Shown: piece by piece, positions 1 to 10,312 of the stretch
How positions within the stretch are numbered: position 1 is the stretch's first letter
Layout of the letters: every line of letters begins with the position of its first letter
Source: Antrodiella citrinella
Taxonomy: Eukaryota; Basidiomycota; Agaricomycetes; Polyporales; Steccherinaceae
Assembly: GCA_004802725.1 (NCBI GenBank)
Contig: SGPM01000009.1
Coordinates: forward strand, 1-64,000
Length of the DNA stretch: 64,000 bases
Direction: 5' to 3'
Program-made: the position numbers and the translations under genes
Notes under the pieces: model-generated
What the model was told of the DNA's origin: nothing
Database searches by the model: none
What the model saw: the letters and a program-made list of their open reading frames with translations, nothing else

Positions 1-2
1 TC

Positions 3-227
3 GGCGCGCAACTGACGTGGGAGAAGTTCACGTGCACGTCCTCTGCGCACGGCCCTCAAATTCGCTTGTTGCTGAACGAGAGCCCGCTGTCTCTCAGTCC
101 CGTGTGCAAGCACACGCTGAACGAGAAAACGGGGGGTTGCTCGTTGCAGGACTTCGTCGACTCGACCAAGACGATTGTCAGTCATACGTGGGGAGACGCG
201 AATTGGAACGCGACGTGTGGGGCGTGA
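3..227 (+). CDS. Histidine acid phosphatase (phytase family), 3' end only
   Basis: Only the last 74 codons are in the window, ending at TGA 225-227; the gene starts before base 1. In frame 3 the residues include IRLLLNESPLSLSPVC, then a Gly-Cys-Ser-Leu segment leading to DFVDS, and a final Cys near the stop. This matches the C-terminus of fungal phytases and acid phosphatases (a 'vRvLvNd..vpL..C....G.C.l..FV' pattern with paired cysteines). Such enzymes are secreted and release phosphate from phytate and other monoesters. The catalytic RHGxRxP and HD motifs would lie upstream and cannot be checked, so activity is inferred from family alone. Another forward ORF over the same bases is a shadow. 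Confidence 0.72.
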   Translation, partial: GAQLTWEKFTCTSSAHGPQIRLLLNESPLSLSPVCKHTLNEKTGGCSLQDFVDSTKTIVSHTWGDANWNATCGA

Positions 228-344
228 GCTGTGTCTTGTTTGTAGATTAAGGTTAATAAAGTTTGGTTGAATTGATGTATATAGAAGTCTGTTGCCACTA
301 GGACAATGTGTCAGCCTTCACTGCGCCGCAGCGACGCGCAGAAG

Positions 345-352
345 TATAAAAG
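345..352 (+). promoter_or_regulatory. TATA box of the first small-protein gene
   Basis: TATAAAAG lies about 90 bases before the first downstream ATG (436). This is a typical TATA-to-start distance for a fungal gene with a short leader, and it argues that the 436-635 locus is transcribed despite its frame problem. Confidence 0.5.
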
Positions 353-435
353 ACTCGAGTATAAAGCTCTCTTTCGAGAAGGGTTGCACTTTCGCTCCAT
401 CCACCACCAACCCAAAATCACAACCTTACACCCAC

Positions 436-635
436 ATGCCATCCAAGTCCTCTGGATCCTCCAGCGACAAACCCACCACCACCCACTGCACAGGAGCTTT
501 GGCGGGTGGAACAATTTCATGCACTCGTACGGCTTGAAGCCGTACGACCACGACGACATCCAGGAGGGCAACAAGATTGCTGATAGGTTGTTGGAGAACA
601 ACCGCATGGATGAGGCACAGGGAGGGAGCAAGTAG
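436..635 (+). pseudogene. Small conserved protein, copy 1 (frame-disrupted or unusually spliced)
   Basis: The C-terminal part (SFGGWNNFMHSYGLKPYDHDD, then an acidic helix ending ...GGSK) is clearly homologous to the small protein encoded at 2915-3154. The first ATG after the TATA box (436) is in a different frame from this conserved part, and that frame ends after 33 codons. Three readings are possible. There may be a one-base frameshift between 436 and about 495. A 47-base intron (GT at 446, AG at 492, weak donor gtcctc) would restore a 51-residue product. Or translation may start at the internal Met at 519. DNA similarity to the other copy continues through the putative intron, which favours a frameshift. 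Function is unknown; the product would be soluble and acidic, with no signal peptide. Confidence 0.5.
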
Positions 636-693
636 GCGTTGTCGGGTATCGAATGTATAGCTTGGGACTGTAAGGTAGGTTGCTGTCGTTTGT

Positions 694-2646
694 TTATAAA
701 TCTGCAAGGAAGTTGATCGGGGTTAGAAAGACGAACGAGATATACGCTAGTGCAACCATGCAACATACCAATTCGGCGATGCCCACCGACGCGGTGTCCA
801 TCTTGTCGATGATCATACAACCAACGCCTTGCCGCGCCGTTCCCTCTAGTGTAGCTTTGAAAAGCACGACGTGATGAGTGGAATCCAATAGCACGATGAC
901 AACGCTGCTCACCTCGACCCATGACGTTTGACTCGGAACACCGCTCTGGACGCCTTTTGCCCAAATGGAGAGGGGTGCGCACCCGCCATTCGCTTGACGC
1001 ATGAACAAACACTTATGCGCGGCTGCCGTGAACCACTCGATGTGCACAGGGTGGTTACACAGCCGCAGCTGCTGCAACCGTGGTACGACTAGTTGAGGGA
1101 CCGGATTTTGCGGCGCAGACACCGCAGAAGTTGTCAAGATTCGGAAGATTGTGGCATAGCGAAATTCCGCCGGAATAGTATCTTTTGATGCACCTTCGTG
1201 TGTGATCGTCAAATATAATAGCTCCCTGAACACAAGGAGGGCATGCCAATTCTGAATTGAAAGCTGGTAGATGTTGCACGAGACGGAAAGGGTGCGCACG
1301 GAATTGAACGTGAATACTCTGATGAGAGCGTCTTTGGCATAAAATTGAGATGCAAGGTTGTTGTACAGCGGACCATCTGGCATTGGTAGGTCCTTGCGAA
1401 ACTGGCATGTGAACTCGAAAAGGGGATAGTCCGAGCCCATGTCATGCCTGGCAACCTCCGGAAGTCCTCGCAGTGCGAACGACTTCTTAACAAAGTCGAC
1501 CTCGAGCCTCGTGATAGCTCGAATGGGCCCCAAGCGAGAGCTGTCGCATGGAAAGAAACTCGCCAACGAAGGAAGCGGAGGCCCCTCAAAAGACAAGGGA
1601 TCGGGATGGTTGAGAATGCATAGTCGTGTAGTTTCTGGTATGGTGACGGAAGATAGTAGTGCCTTCACATAGCTCAACTGTCGGAATACCGTCAGCTCCA
1701 GGAGGCGTAAAGAGGGTAGCTCCACCTGTAGCAAGTCTTCGCGACCAACTCCAGCGAAATTGATGCCGTTCAACGAGACGACTTCCAATGTAGCGGTGCA
1801 GCGATGCAATAAACGGATGAGATCGCATAACTGTAGTTCATCGACAATACTCATCCATGACAAGCGCAGGATGCGAAGACGGTCAAGCGCGGACGAAGCC
1901 CAAGTCCAATCAAGGCCCACCGATGTTAGCTCCAGTGTGCGGAGATTCCATCGTTCTACCTCGTTCCGCAAGGAGGATCCTACAACCATGCGGGTAGTTT
2001 CCGAGTATGGCCTGGTCAAGGCATCTATGTGGAGAGTTGTGAGGTGCTGGAGTGGGACCAGCGCAATCCAATCTGCTGGGCAACGAAAAGTTCCATTCAG
2101 AGAGAACGTCCTCACCCGTGCGCTGCATAAAAAAAGGGTGTTCTTCAAGGATTCCATATTGTTGTTATGGGATGGGGTCGTCCACAAAATGCTGAGAGGC
2201 ATGGTCCCAGAGCGTTGCACGCATGCTGAAACGAATCCTACATTGGCCGAAGTAATGTTCGACCACAGTCCATGATGACCGAGAGCGACCTGTCGCCATC
2301 GACAGCAGATGTGAGAGAGATGAAACCAGCGATGGCGCGGCCACATCGTTTCCGCAAACTGGGAGAAAATTTCGCGCAAAATTTCGTCGGGGAGTTGGTT
2401 TATGGGTACTTCGTCGTTGAGCATCGTGGATGCAGCAAGGAAACGTGCAGCTGCGTTGCGCGCTTCGTCTTTCAACCAAGAGATTTGATTTGCGCGAGAC
2501 CGACCCGCTACTTTAGACAAGTCAGCTATTGAAGCCTCGACATCTCGGGTCGTCAGACTGTGATGACTGTCCGAATAGTTCGCCAGCAGAGACTGTCACC
2601 GACAAATCAGCAGAAGCTCTGCAAGCCATAGTAAAAGGCGTACCAT
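694..2646 (-). CDS. F-box protein with leucine-rich-repeat-like C-terminal part
   Basis: Likely SCF ubiquitin-ligase substrate adaptor. The F-box is near the N-terminus (INQLPDEILREIF, then a W..L..VCrrWR-type segment), followed by about 500 residues of irregular leucine-rich repeats, the layout of the very large agaricomycete F-box family. The long open frame (694-2592) has no ATG before the F-box except the internal Met at MLNDEV. Reading upstream, an intron at 2593-2643 (gtacgc...gacag) joins it cleanly to an ATG at 2644-2646, so the first coding exon would be only the start codon. The alternative is initiation at MLNDEV. The C-terminus has a hydrophobic stretch (about the last 30 residues) that could be a membrane anchor. 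The target is unknown. Confidence 0.75.
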
Positions 2647-2914
2647 AGCTTTCAGTGAGCGTGATGAAGGTCGAGTCAAAGGATTTGGCTTCAAACTGAG
2701 CGACGACTGCGTGTTGCAAGAGTCGTTTGCCGCAAAATTGCAATCGAAAAGGGCGCTTGACGCGTCGCGTTATGCATAACGCACGTACGTCACGTCACGC
2801 TCCCCTCATGCTGGCCCGGGTGGTCACGATTCATGCTCGTTCTTCATCGCTCTTCATCGGTCTCTTCCACGAGCCTAACTTGAAGTACAAATCACTGCCT
2901 CGTAATTATCCTTC

Positions 2915-3154
2915 ATGCCGCCCAAACCCAACAACGCCGCTACTACCAACACCAACGCCAATGCCAACGCCACCGCTACCGCTTCAAAGCCCAAGCCCTC
3001 TCTGAACTCAGTGTACAAGAGTTATGGAGGATGGCCCAACTTCATGCATTCACACGGCTTGAAGACTTGGGACATGGATGATGTGGATGAAGGACACCGG
3101 ATTGCTGAGGCGATGTTGGAGCACGATCGCTTGGATGAGGAGGAGGGAAAGTAG
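2915..3154 (+). CDS. Small conserved protein, copy 2 (79 aa)
   Basis: Intact single-exon ORF. The N-terminal third is a low-complexity Asn/Ala/Thr run. The second half carries SYGGWPNFMHSHGLKTWDMD and then an acidic amphipathic helix (DEGHRIAEAMLEHDRLDEEE). That half is shared with the frame-disrupted copy at 436-635. The two copies sit on either side of the reverse-strand F-box gene, so a local duplication is likely. There is no signal peptide, membrane segment or cysteine pattern. I do not recognise the family beyond the impression that such 'GGWxNFMHSxGLKpxDxdD' proteins recur in agaricomycetes; function is unknown. Confidence 0.65.
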   Translation: MPPKPNNAATTNTNANANATATASKPKPSLNSVYKSYGGWPNFMHSHGLKTWDMDDVDEGHRIAEAMLEHDRLDEEEGK

Positions 3155-3493
3155 TCTGCAGGCATGTCATTTGCAAGCCTTCGACTTGCGAAGTCTGGAA
3201 TCCACACAAGCAGGGTATGTGTTGTTCTGCATGCTCACTTTTTGAATACTGAAAGGTTCAATAATGTACCAGAATTGGTTCGCACTGCGTTGGACGTGAA
3301 TCGGAAAGTCGGCACAGGGTTGAGACGTGTGGGTCCGCATTTACCCACGACTGTCAAGACTTGTAACGATAGGGAAGACCAAAGGATCGTAAGTACTCTG
3401 AGAGTATCGATTGTCGCGATTATATACAAGACTTGCGACCGCATCCCAGCGATATTGAGCCTTTCTGTATGAGAAGCTCACACCACTGTCAGC

Positions 3494-3697
3494 ATGTCAT
3501 ACAACTCGCGAATGAAGAGCTCGTCGTTGTCGTATGCACGCGGCGGCTTCAAGTTCTTCACTGCTCCACTACCGGTAATTCCACTGAGGAACAATGTCGT
3601 CAATGGCATGCGATATTAACAGAGCGGGGATTCGACGTCATTCTCACCTGATCAAATTTCCAAGTGCGTTGTGAAACCCGGATACGGCAGCCTCTGA
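3494..3697 (+). CDS. Possible two-exon micro-gene (about 51 aa)
   Basis: A TATA-like element (tatataca, about 3419-3428) lies about 70 bases before ATG 3494. Exon 1 (3494-3574) would join through a 48-base intron (gtaatt...ttaacag, 3575-3622) to a second exon ending at TGA 3695-3697. The predicted peptide is basic and serine-rich, with no signal peptide and no family recognised. Promoter spacing and intron form are plausible, but nothing else supports it and it may be chance. Confidence 0.2.
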
Positions 3698-4072
3698 GTG
3701 TGCGCCCGCGCTGTTTCCTCTGTACATGGATTCTCGTAAGCAATACCCTCGGTCTCCTGCCAAGGAAAAATGCTCACATGTTGCTGATCCCGTTGCCAAA
3801 CCGCCGACGATGCACATCTGAAGGAGGCATGAGATGCGACCCAGAGCTGTCAGCGCTAGCTTTGAGGCTGTCCTGAGCAAGCAGAGAACGGACGATGAGG
3901 TCGCACGTTGGCGTGTGACAATGCTGCTGGACTTTTTCCAAGTTGTTTCTACTTCAGGTTTAACCGATGTTCGTAATGAGCGTAAATGAGGCTTGTATGA
4001 TAGAAATTTGACGCGGTGGACGATACCTTACGACTTGTCCAGCGGCGGTGGACCGAACGTATAGAAGATTCT

Positions 4073-4267
4073 CTACCTCACGTGGGACCACACGTTCCAT
4101 CTGGGTTCCTCGAATACTGCTTGGAAGTAAGTCATGCGAAGAGGAATCCTGTTGGATAGATGGAAAACATACAATGCCTCGCCTTGCCGAGCGGAGACAT
4201 CCAATTGGAGGGACAAGACCAGGGATACACACGCGAGGATCATGGTGAAAAAAACAGTGGTTTTCAT
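4073..4267 (-). CDS. Candidate small secreted protein (64 aa)
   Basis: A reverse-strand ATG at 4265-4267 opens a frame beginning MKTTVFFTMILACVSLVLSL, a good signal peptide with a lysine n-region and hydrophobic core. About 45 further residues without cysteines follow. Upstream on the same strand there is a TATA box (4481-4490) and a possible leader intron (gtgagtacc... ending near a ctcag about 25 bases before the ATG). Together these suggest a real transcript. A different downstream exon structure is possible. No homology is recognised; size and signal peptide fit the broad class of fungal small secreted proteins. Confidence 0.35.
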   Translation of the reverse strand: MKTTVFFTMILACVSLVLSLQLDVSARQGEALYVFHLSNRIPLRMTYFQAVFEEPRWNVWSHVR

Positions 4268-5962
4268 TGTGTTGAAAACCGAGCTGAGGATGGGTGATAT
4301 TTTGAATGAATGTAAAGAAATCACGTCGTGAATGGGGTAGTAAAATAGGTCAGGCTGTGGGAGAACGGTCGAAAACATGCTTGCGAGAAATGAAGCAGTG
4401 GTACTCACCGGCCAGCACCAGACGTGAGTGAGCTCGAAAAAGGAGGTGAACTGAGGAGACACCGTAGAACGATGGCACAGTTTATATATGCCCAGACTGG
4501 TGTCAACTTGAGTCTAGATGCCAACATTCAAGAAAGTGCATAGAAGTAACACTGTGAAAGTAGGAGCAGAGCATATCAGCGTCGCAGCTGTATTACCAGG
4601 TAGGTGTCTTTGCCACTCGTCACAGGATCCGGACGGGAAGAGCGAGCGTGCGCCAAGAGCGGTTGCGGTCTGGAAACATTGACGGACTCGGCTTGCGACA
4701 AAAATCATCTCCGTGGGGCCGATCTGTCACCGGAGTACTCGCTCTTGATCGTAATCCCATTCTAGGATTTTCGTGAACTTGGTATGGCTCGCTGCGTCGA
4801 GTTTGTGAAATATTTTGACGAGTGTTAGTAGTACGCAACATACACGGCATTTTCCGAAACGCCGATTCAACGACGTCGTCCGGGTCTCCCCGTGCGTTGT
4901 ACCTGTACGCACGCAGGTTCAAACAGTCTTTAAGTTTCGAATCCAGAGCCTGACGGCGGGTCGACAGCGAGTACTCGTGAGTGTTGACATGAGTCTTTCT
5001 TAGATTTGCTACTGAAAGAGGTTCATCTCAACTAGCCTGTTCCTAGTAAGATCGGACTGTCTTGAATTTAAGGCAGCGACGTTGACTATGAACACGACAT
5101 CGATGTTGCGTCGGCTTTCGCATCAAATAAAGCATTTGCCAAGCTTTTCTCAGCATCCAAAGCAGATCACGTCTACGGTCGAACAATTGCGCACTTCGCA
5201 GCGGTCTCACTCGGACTGCGGCGTCGATGACTATCATCAAGAATAAATGATATCATGCTCCTCCAGGTTGCAAGTTTTACACCACTCTCTGCCAACTCAT
5301 TTCAGTCGCAATGCATGACGGCGTGGCATGAACTGGGGGCGCATGCTAAACATGTATGCCCACACCAAGTACTGGTCCATCTCTCATACTGAACATCTTG
5401 TAGATGCATTGAATTCATCGGCTGCCAAGAGTATGTGTAAATTGAGAATACTTACCAAGCTTGCTGTAGTACCTGCACGGTATGTTTTCAATATTTTTCT
5501 CGGTCAGTTCCACATGTTGATACCCATTTCGTATCCAGATTTGATTCGACGAGACTGCTACGTGTTTGCGTGCCCAACATCACCATTCGCCGAAGTATCG
5601 CGGTGTTCGTCGGTCCAATCTGCATAGCTTTGTGCTAACTACGTCGAGTACTGTTGTATTCGTCTATATCCATGTTAACGCTGACGATGTGCGATCCTTC
5701 TTTTGTAGTCAAACTCTAGAACGGTCCCAGGACTCGGACTGACCTAGAATGAATCTGAGCGCATCGCCCCAGAGCACCACCGCACGTTCCAGTGACGATC
5801 ACAATATGTATCTCATTTTACTCGAGTGGTCTCACTAGAAAATGACCGCGTCACTCGAAACATGGCTACGGCTCAAGATCCGTCGATGACCGGTTTGCTC
5901 GTTGGGTGCGGCCTCGGATGTACCAATAGCGAGCAAAGCAATGTGGGTATCGGTCAATACAA

Positions 5963-5971
5963 TTATATAAG
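5963..5971 (+). promoter_or_regulatory. TATA box upstream of the repeat precursor
   Basis: TTATATAAG lies about 220 bases upstream of ATG 6190. It is the only strong TATA element in this interval on the forward strand. The distance would imply a leader of about 190 bases, or a leader intron. Confidence 0.35.
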
Positions 5972-6189
5972 ACCAAAGCCGTCTCACCTGGAACCCCAGC
6001 TCCTTTACAGTTCTCCTTCTTGAGCTCAAGTAAAGATTTGGTGCTGGACGGTGAGCCTTAGCTTTTCGCTAGCGGTGTTTGTAGGTCTGACAGAAGTATT
6101 CTGTGATGTAGCCTTATCCATTCATACCTTCTCATCAAGCCAGTCTTGATCATCCCTTCTTTCAACCTCCACGATCTTGACGAGACAAC

Positions 6190-7059
6190 ATGCATTCCTT
6201 GTCCTTGCTAAGCCTGGTTCTGGCATTTACATCCCTCGCCTCCGGCGCCGCTATCTCGAACTGGCACGGACCGACTCAAGGATGGTCCTCAGTGGTTGCA
6301 AGAGCCCCTTCAGGCGCATCTCTACGCAGTCGACGCCTCATATCGCTGATGCAACTCGACGAAGGGCAGACCGAATTCATTTCAAAGACTTCAGATGATG
6401 TCCGAAGAAGCATAGTCCCGCAGAAGTTCAACTTGCATTCTGGATCCGTTCCTTTCATCACATACGGTGTCGGAAAGAGGAGCATGATCACGGAGCCATT
6501 CAGCCATCATGACTGGAACACCCTGAACGGTCCCATCACGAAGCGGGATGTGGTGTCCGCCGGTGTCGGGAAGAGGAGCATGATCACGCAGCCATTCAGT
6601 CACCACGACTGGAACGCTGTGAGTGGTTCTATCACGAAGCGAGGCATCATAGCTCCTCCCGCCGGAAACCACTTCGTTGGATGGAAAGGCGTCGGCATAG
6701 TCGCAAGAGACGATTTGGAAGCGAGGAGCATCATGCCGCCTCCCCCAGGTTCTCGTTTCATTTGGAGAGGAGTTGCAAACGCCGTCGCTCGGGAGCCGGA
6801 GGAGTGGTCGGATATGGTGGCGCGGAGCATTCTGCCGTCTCCCAAGAATTCTCACTTCATCTGGACAGGCATTCAGCGGTCGGACGAGGGTATTGCCGCT
6901 CGGGAGCCGCAAGAACGCTCGGATTCGGAGGCGAGTGAGGCTCACATGGTCCAGAGTTCAAGTATGTTATCCTCGACTCGGTAGGGGTACTTTGTTTTAG
7001 TGAAGACTGCATCAATATGCTGAATTTCTCAATCTCTAGGCCCAGGATTGGGACTGTGA
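6190..7059 (+). CDS. Secreted precursor with Kex2-type repeats (putative KEP / peptide precursor)
   Basis: The product starts with a clear signal peptide (MHSLSLLSLVLAFTSLASGA). It continues with about six imperfect units separated by KR or single-R sites. Units open with S/G-I/M-hydrophobic-x-P and contain an aromatic HDW or HFxW segment; examples are SMITEPFSHHDWNT...TKR, SMITQPFSHHDWNA...TKR, GIIAPPAGNHFVGW...VAR and SIMPPPPGSRFIWR...VAR. The two HHDW units start at 6481 and 6577 and are nearly identical in DNA. This is the architecture of fungal Kex2-processed repeat proteins (pheromone-like peptides, RiPP precursors). An uninterrupted ORF stops at TAG 6982-6984. A good intron (6962-7039, gtatgt...ctctag) would instead end the protein at 7057-7059. 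The mature peptides' role is unknown. An O-methyltransferase and an MFS transporter lie downstream, but no UstY/DUF3328 gene was seen. Confidence 0.6.
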
Positions 7060-7147
7060 TATCGTCGTATTGATGACATGTTACTTACAATGCGTCCTTC
7101 CACTTATTGAGTATTCTCATCAAGGCTCATGTGCGTAACTCTGGGAT

Positions 7148-7894
7148 TCAAGCTTCGTCTGCGACAGCTATGTTGTCTTGTTTGCGTTGATGATTCAGAT
7201 ACCTATCAATCCGCGGATAGTCAACGTCGTCTGCTGACAGTACTTGCGGTTGCATCATAGCCGAAGGTGGCACACCGAAGTTCTTGTCGAGTGTGGGCCC
7301 CTTCTTCCTCTTGGGATTTTGCGGAAGACTTTGGTTCTGGTACGCAGGCTGGGGAGGTGGTACCGGTGCTCTCCGAGCAAACAAGTCGTTGATGACAGTT
7401 GCTAGCGCAAGGTGCAGCCGAACGCCGTTGGGCAGAGTATGCTCGCGCAGCCGACGGGCATTCACTGGGTGCAACTCGGCGGACGTGCGTGGATCTAGAA
7501 GGTCGTCGGTGTGGTACTTTGGGTGGTTAATCCAGTACAGAGATAATCGCCTGTTAAAACTTTCAGCGCGTTGTTGGAGACTCCTAGCGAGAGTGAGAAC
7601 CTACATATACAACCTCTCATCTTCGTGTTCTTCGTGAGTATACCCTGGACGAATGATCTGTAATCAAAGTACGCGTTGACTTCGCATGTTTGTGTGGGGC
7701 TCTGAAGGATGTTGGATCAGACTGTCCGGGGTGTCCATAAGATGGTACTTGTGAACATTATTCAAGTTGGGGAAGATAATGGCCTGCTTCTGCAGTTGAA
7801 AGACAGCCTTGCGACATTTGGCCCCGATCGGGTTCTCCCGAGAAGCCCGTGCCAGTCCAGCCTGAGCCAACTGAAGGTACTTGCTAAATCCCAC
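7148..7894 (-). pseudogene. Decayed gene fragment of unknown family
   Basis: Reverse-strand coding-like sequence. An upstream part contains KYHLMDTPDSLIQHPSEPHTN. After an in-frame TGA (7664-7666) the same frame continues as IIRPGYTHEEHEDERLYM. A good 54-base intron (7551-7604, gtaggt...taacag) then joins RLSLYWINHPKYHTDDLLDP and HPVNARRLREHTLPNGVRLH, ending at a stop near 7148. Protein-like composition and a clean intron show it was a gene. The premature stop, and the lack of any clear start before 7894, suggest decay, though a longer intron ending at 7659 could skip the stop. I do not recognise the family. It sits between the repeat precursor and its broken copy. Confidence 0.4.
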
Positions 7895-8054
7895 TCAAAG
7901 CCTGCTCTTGACATATCTACGCTGTCATTGCTTTCGAATTCATAAGTCCAAGCTCCATCGCCCTGATTTGCACAGCCTATCGAAAGCACGTACCATGTCT
8001 GTTTGACGTTGAAACGTAACAAAGTGCTCCAGTACTGCACGGTCGCACAGGAGA

Positions 8055-8430
8055 CGAGCGAGGAGCATCATGCCGCCTTCCCAGGTTCTCATTTCTTGTG
8101 GAGAGGGATTGCAAACGCCGTTGCTCGGGAGCTGGAGCGGTCGGATATAGAGGCACGGAGTATTTTGTCGTCATCTGGGCATTCAATATTCAGTGGTCAG
8201 ATGAGGGTATCGTCGCTCGGGAGCTACACAAACGGATAGCCTTGGAGACGCGTGAAGCTTCCACAAACAAGCTTCCTCGCGACTCAGTGGGTGATATTTG
8301 TTCTGACAACTAGTATACTGAGCTGATCGATCACCAGGCGGGACTGTGGTATCCTCGTTGTTGTGAGGTGTAAATTTACCATGCGTCCTTTGAATTCTCG
8401 GGCTCGTCTCAACTTGGTTGTATTGGTAAT
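8055..8430 (+). pseudogene. Broken duplicate of the repeat precursor's 3' half
   Basis: DNA here aligns with about 6715-7140. GCGAGGAGCATCATGCCGCC is followed by a block matching the ...WRGVANAVARE... segment (here WRGIANAVAREL), then gaggcacggagtatt, then the 3' region (ccaggcgggactgtggtatc against ccaggattgggactgtgata, and atgcgtcctt against atgcgtcctt). The copy has lost one base in the CCTCCCCCA run (here CCTTCCCA), which shifts the frame, and it has no signal peptide or start. It is therefore a non-functional partial tandem duplicate. Confidence 0.7.
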
Positions 8431-8645
8431 CTAGACGAGCCTTAGGATCCAAACATGCAACTGACCGACTTCGCTTTATCATTACTGACTTTTTCATCCT
8501 GCGCAGCTACTCCAGCGAACCATCTTTGGAACGGTCTTGACTGGCATGGCTGGGAATTATTGTAGCCCCTTCAGGGGTATCTCTCCTGTTTGACTGGTTT
8601 TGCAGTCGCTGTCTGCTTGCCGTGCCCATTCCCTTCCTTGCCACT
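8431..8645. other. Upstream region of the O-methyltransferase
   Basis: Short intergenic stretch between the broken precursor copy and ATG 8646. No ORF or element is recognised. Confidence 0.4.
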
Positions 8646-10312
8646 ATGATTTCTGTCAAAGAGAAAGCACAACGTCTTCGAGCTGCAGTCCAACTTCTCG
8701 CTCAATCCGCGGAGCTCGTCATCCAGGAATGGGAGAAGGAGGGACACCAGCCTAGCCACAGGGAACTCGACGGCACCTCTATACCGTCCCACGAGCTGTA
8801 CAACGCCAGAAGGAATGCGCTCAGTGCGATGGGTGTTTGCGGCGAACTCATCCAAGCACCTCATGTGCGTTTGATGGAGATGTCAAACCAGTTCTACGAG
8901 TCTCGGGCCTTGCATATTGCTGGAGACGTCCGGATCGCGGATATCTTGGAGGTAGGGGACCATGAGAAAGGTATGCACATTGACGAGCTCAGTCGTCATA
9001 CCGGCATCAATGCCAACAAGCTTGGTGAGCACGTTCGCATTCGTCTTGTTGCCCCCTTCAAGACATCATCTAATGAAACATCCGGACGTGTAGCCCGCGT
9101 GTTGCGGACATTGTGCACTTCCCATGTTTTCAGGGAAGTCTCATACGACTACTTCGCGAATAATACTATCAGTCAAGCACTCGTCAAAAACGAGTCAATA
9201 CGTGCGTTGACCGTGTTCGTATATGAATGTTCTTCCCCCCTTTCACTAGGATTCATCTCACACTACTTCACTGGCAGGTCTAAGATAAATTACCGTATAT
9301 CCGACAAACTGCCAGAGGTTTTGATGGATCCTATCAAGACACAGTCTGAATCTGCGCTCGACACGGCGTTTCAACTAGGAATGAATACGAAGTTGCATTT
9401 CTTCGAATGGCTCGAAGAGCTTGTGAAACAGCCAGACGGAACCACCAAACCAAAGCCTGAGCTCGCCCAATTCGGACTCGCTATGTTGCGCGGTGGACAG
9501 GCTGTGGGGATGGCTTTGTATTACGGTCAGTTGTTCAGGCTATGTCACCAAGAGATGTACAGTTTGATTCAATTCTGCTGTTCCAGACTATCCTTGGCAT
9601 GAACTAGGCAACGCCACCGTGGTTGACATTGGCGGAGGAGTTGGTGCGTGAAATGATAGCAAAGATTATAGGGCGTGGTCATCGAACTGTACCGTTGCAG
9701 GAGGAATGAGTTTCGGTCTGGCCAAGCTTCATCCCAACATGAAGTTCATCAACCAAGACAGACCGGCTGTGATCAAGCAAGCAGAGACCGTTTGGCAGCG
9801 GGACATGCCTGACACTATCAGGTCACAACGCACTCGTCTCATGGTACATGATTTCTTCACCGAACAGCCTGTCAAAGGCGCAGAAGTCTATCATCTACGT
9901 TATATTTTGTAAGCTGCTGCTGATTGTTTTTGTTCAACTGGGAGCGATGCTCATAACTGTTATGTACAGGCACGACTGGCCCGACGACGATTGCGTCAAG
10001 ATCCTGAAAGCCATTCGTCCCGCTCTCGGTCCTAACTCGCGCATCCTGATCTCGGAGGTAGTCATGCTGACGACGTGTCCCATGCCTTCGTCGTCTTTCC
10101 TTCTCGCACCGGCACCGCTCCCAGCCAACTACGGGGTCGCGTCCAGGCATCTGAATATGCGTGACCTAAGTATGTTGGCGTTGGTGAACGGGCGAGAGCG
10201 CAGCCCGGAGGAGTTCAGGATGCTTGCAAAGATAGCGGGCTTGCGAGTGGAGAAGTTTTGGGAATGTAGGGGGCCAGTATGGATCACTGAGATGAGGAAG
10301 GATGGGATCTAG
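8646..10312 (+). CDS. SAM-dependent O-methyltransferase (plant/fungal secondary-metabolism type)
   Basis: The inferred protein is 456 aa from six exons (8646-9024, 9094-9201, 9250-9525, 9587-9643, 9701-9908, 9970-10312), whose lengths sum to a multiple of three. The N-terminal half is the dimerisation/winged-helix part (AGDVRIADILEV, HTGINANKL). The C-terminal half is the class I methyltransferase fold with SAM motif VVDIGGGVGGMSFGLA, then an 'FFTEQPVKGAEVYHLRYILH' strand, and catalytic His in HDWPDDD. The family methylates phenolic or carboxyl oxygens of polyketides and other small molecules. ATG 8646 is used; the frame extends upstream only to a GTG. The second intron (9202-9249) keeps frame either way and is the least certain. 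The gene is adjacent to the repeat-precursor locus; substrate unknown. Confidence 0.85.

Larger units (their letters stand above)
3155..6189. other. Gene-poor stretch, about 3 kb
   Basis: No long or conserved reading frame is visible on either strand. Two weak candidates inside it are listed separately (3494-3697 forward, 4073-4267 reverse). The rest, including 4620-5700, shows only short chance ORFs, no recognisable transposase or reverse-transcriptase motifs, and no terminal repeats that I could find. Confidence 0.5.

Noticed and set aside
8622..8645. GTG-started extension of the O-methyltransferase
   Set aside because: Fungal initiation at GTG is not expected; ATG 8646 gives a normal N-terminus.
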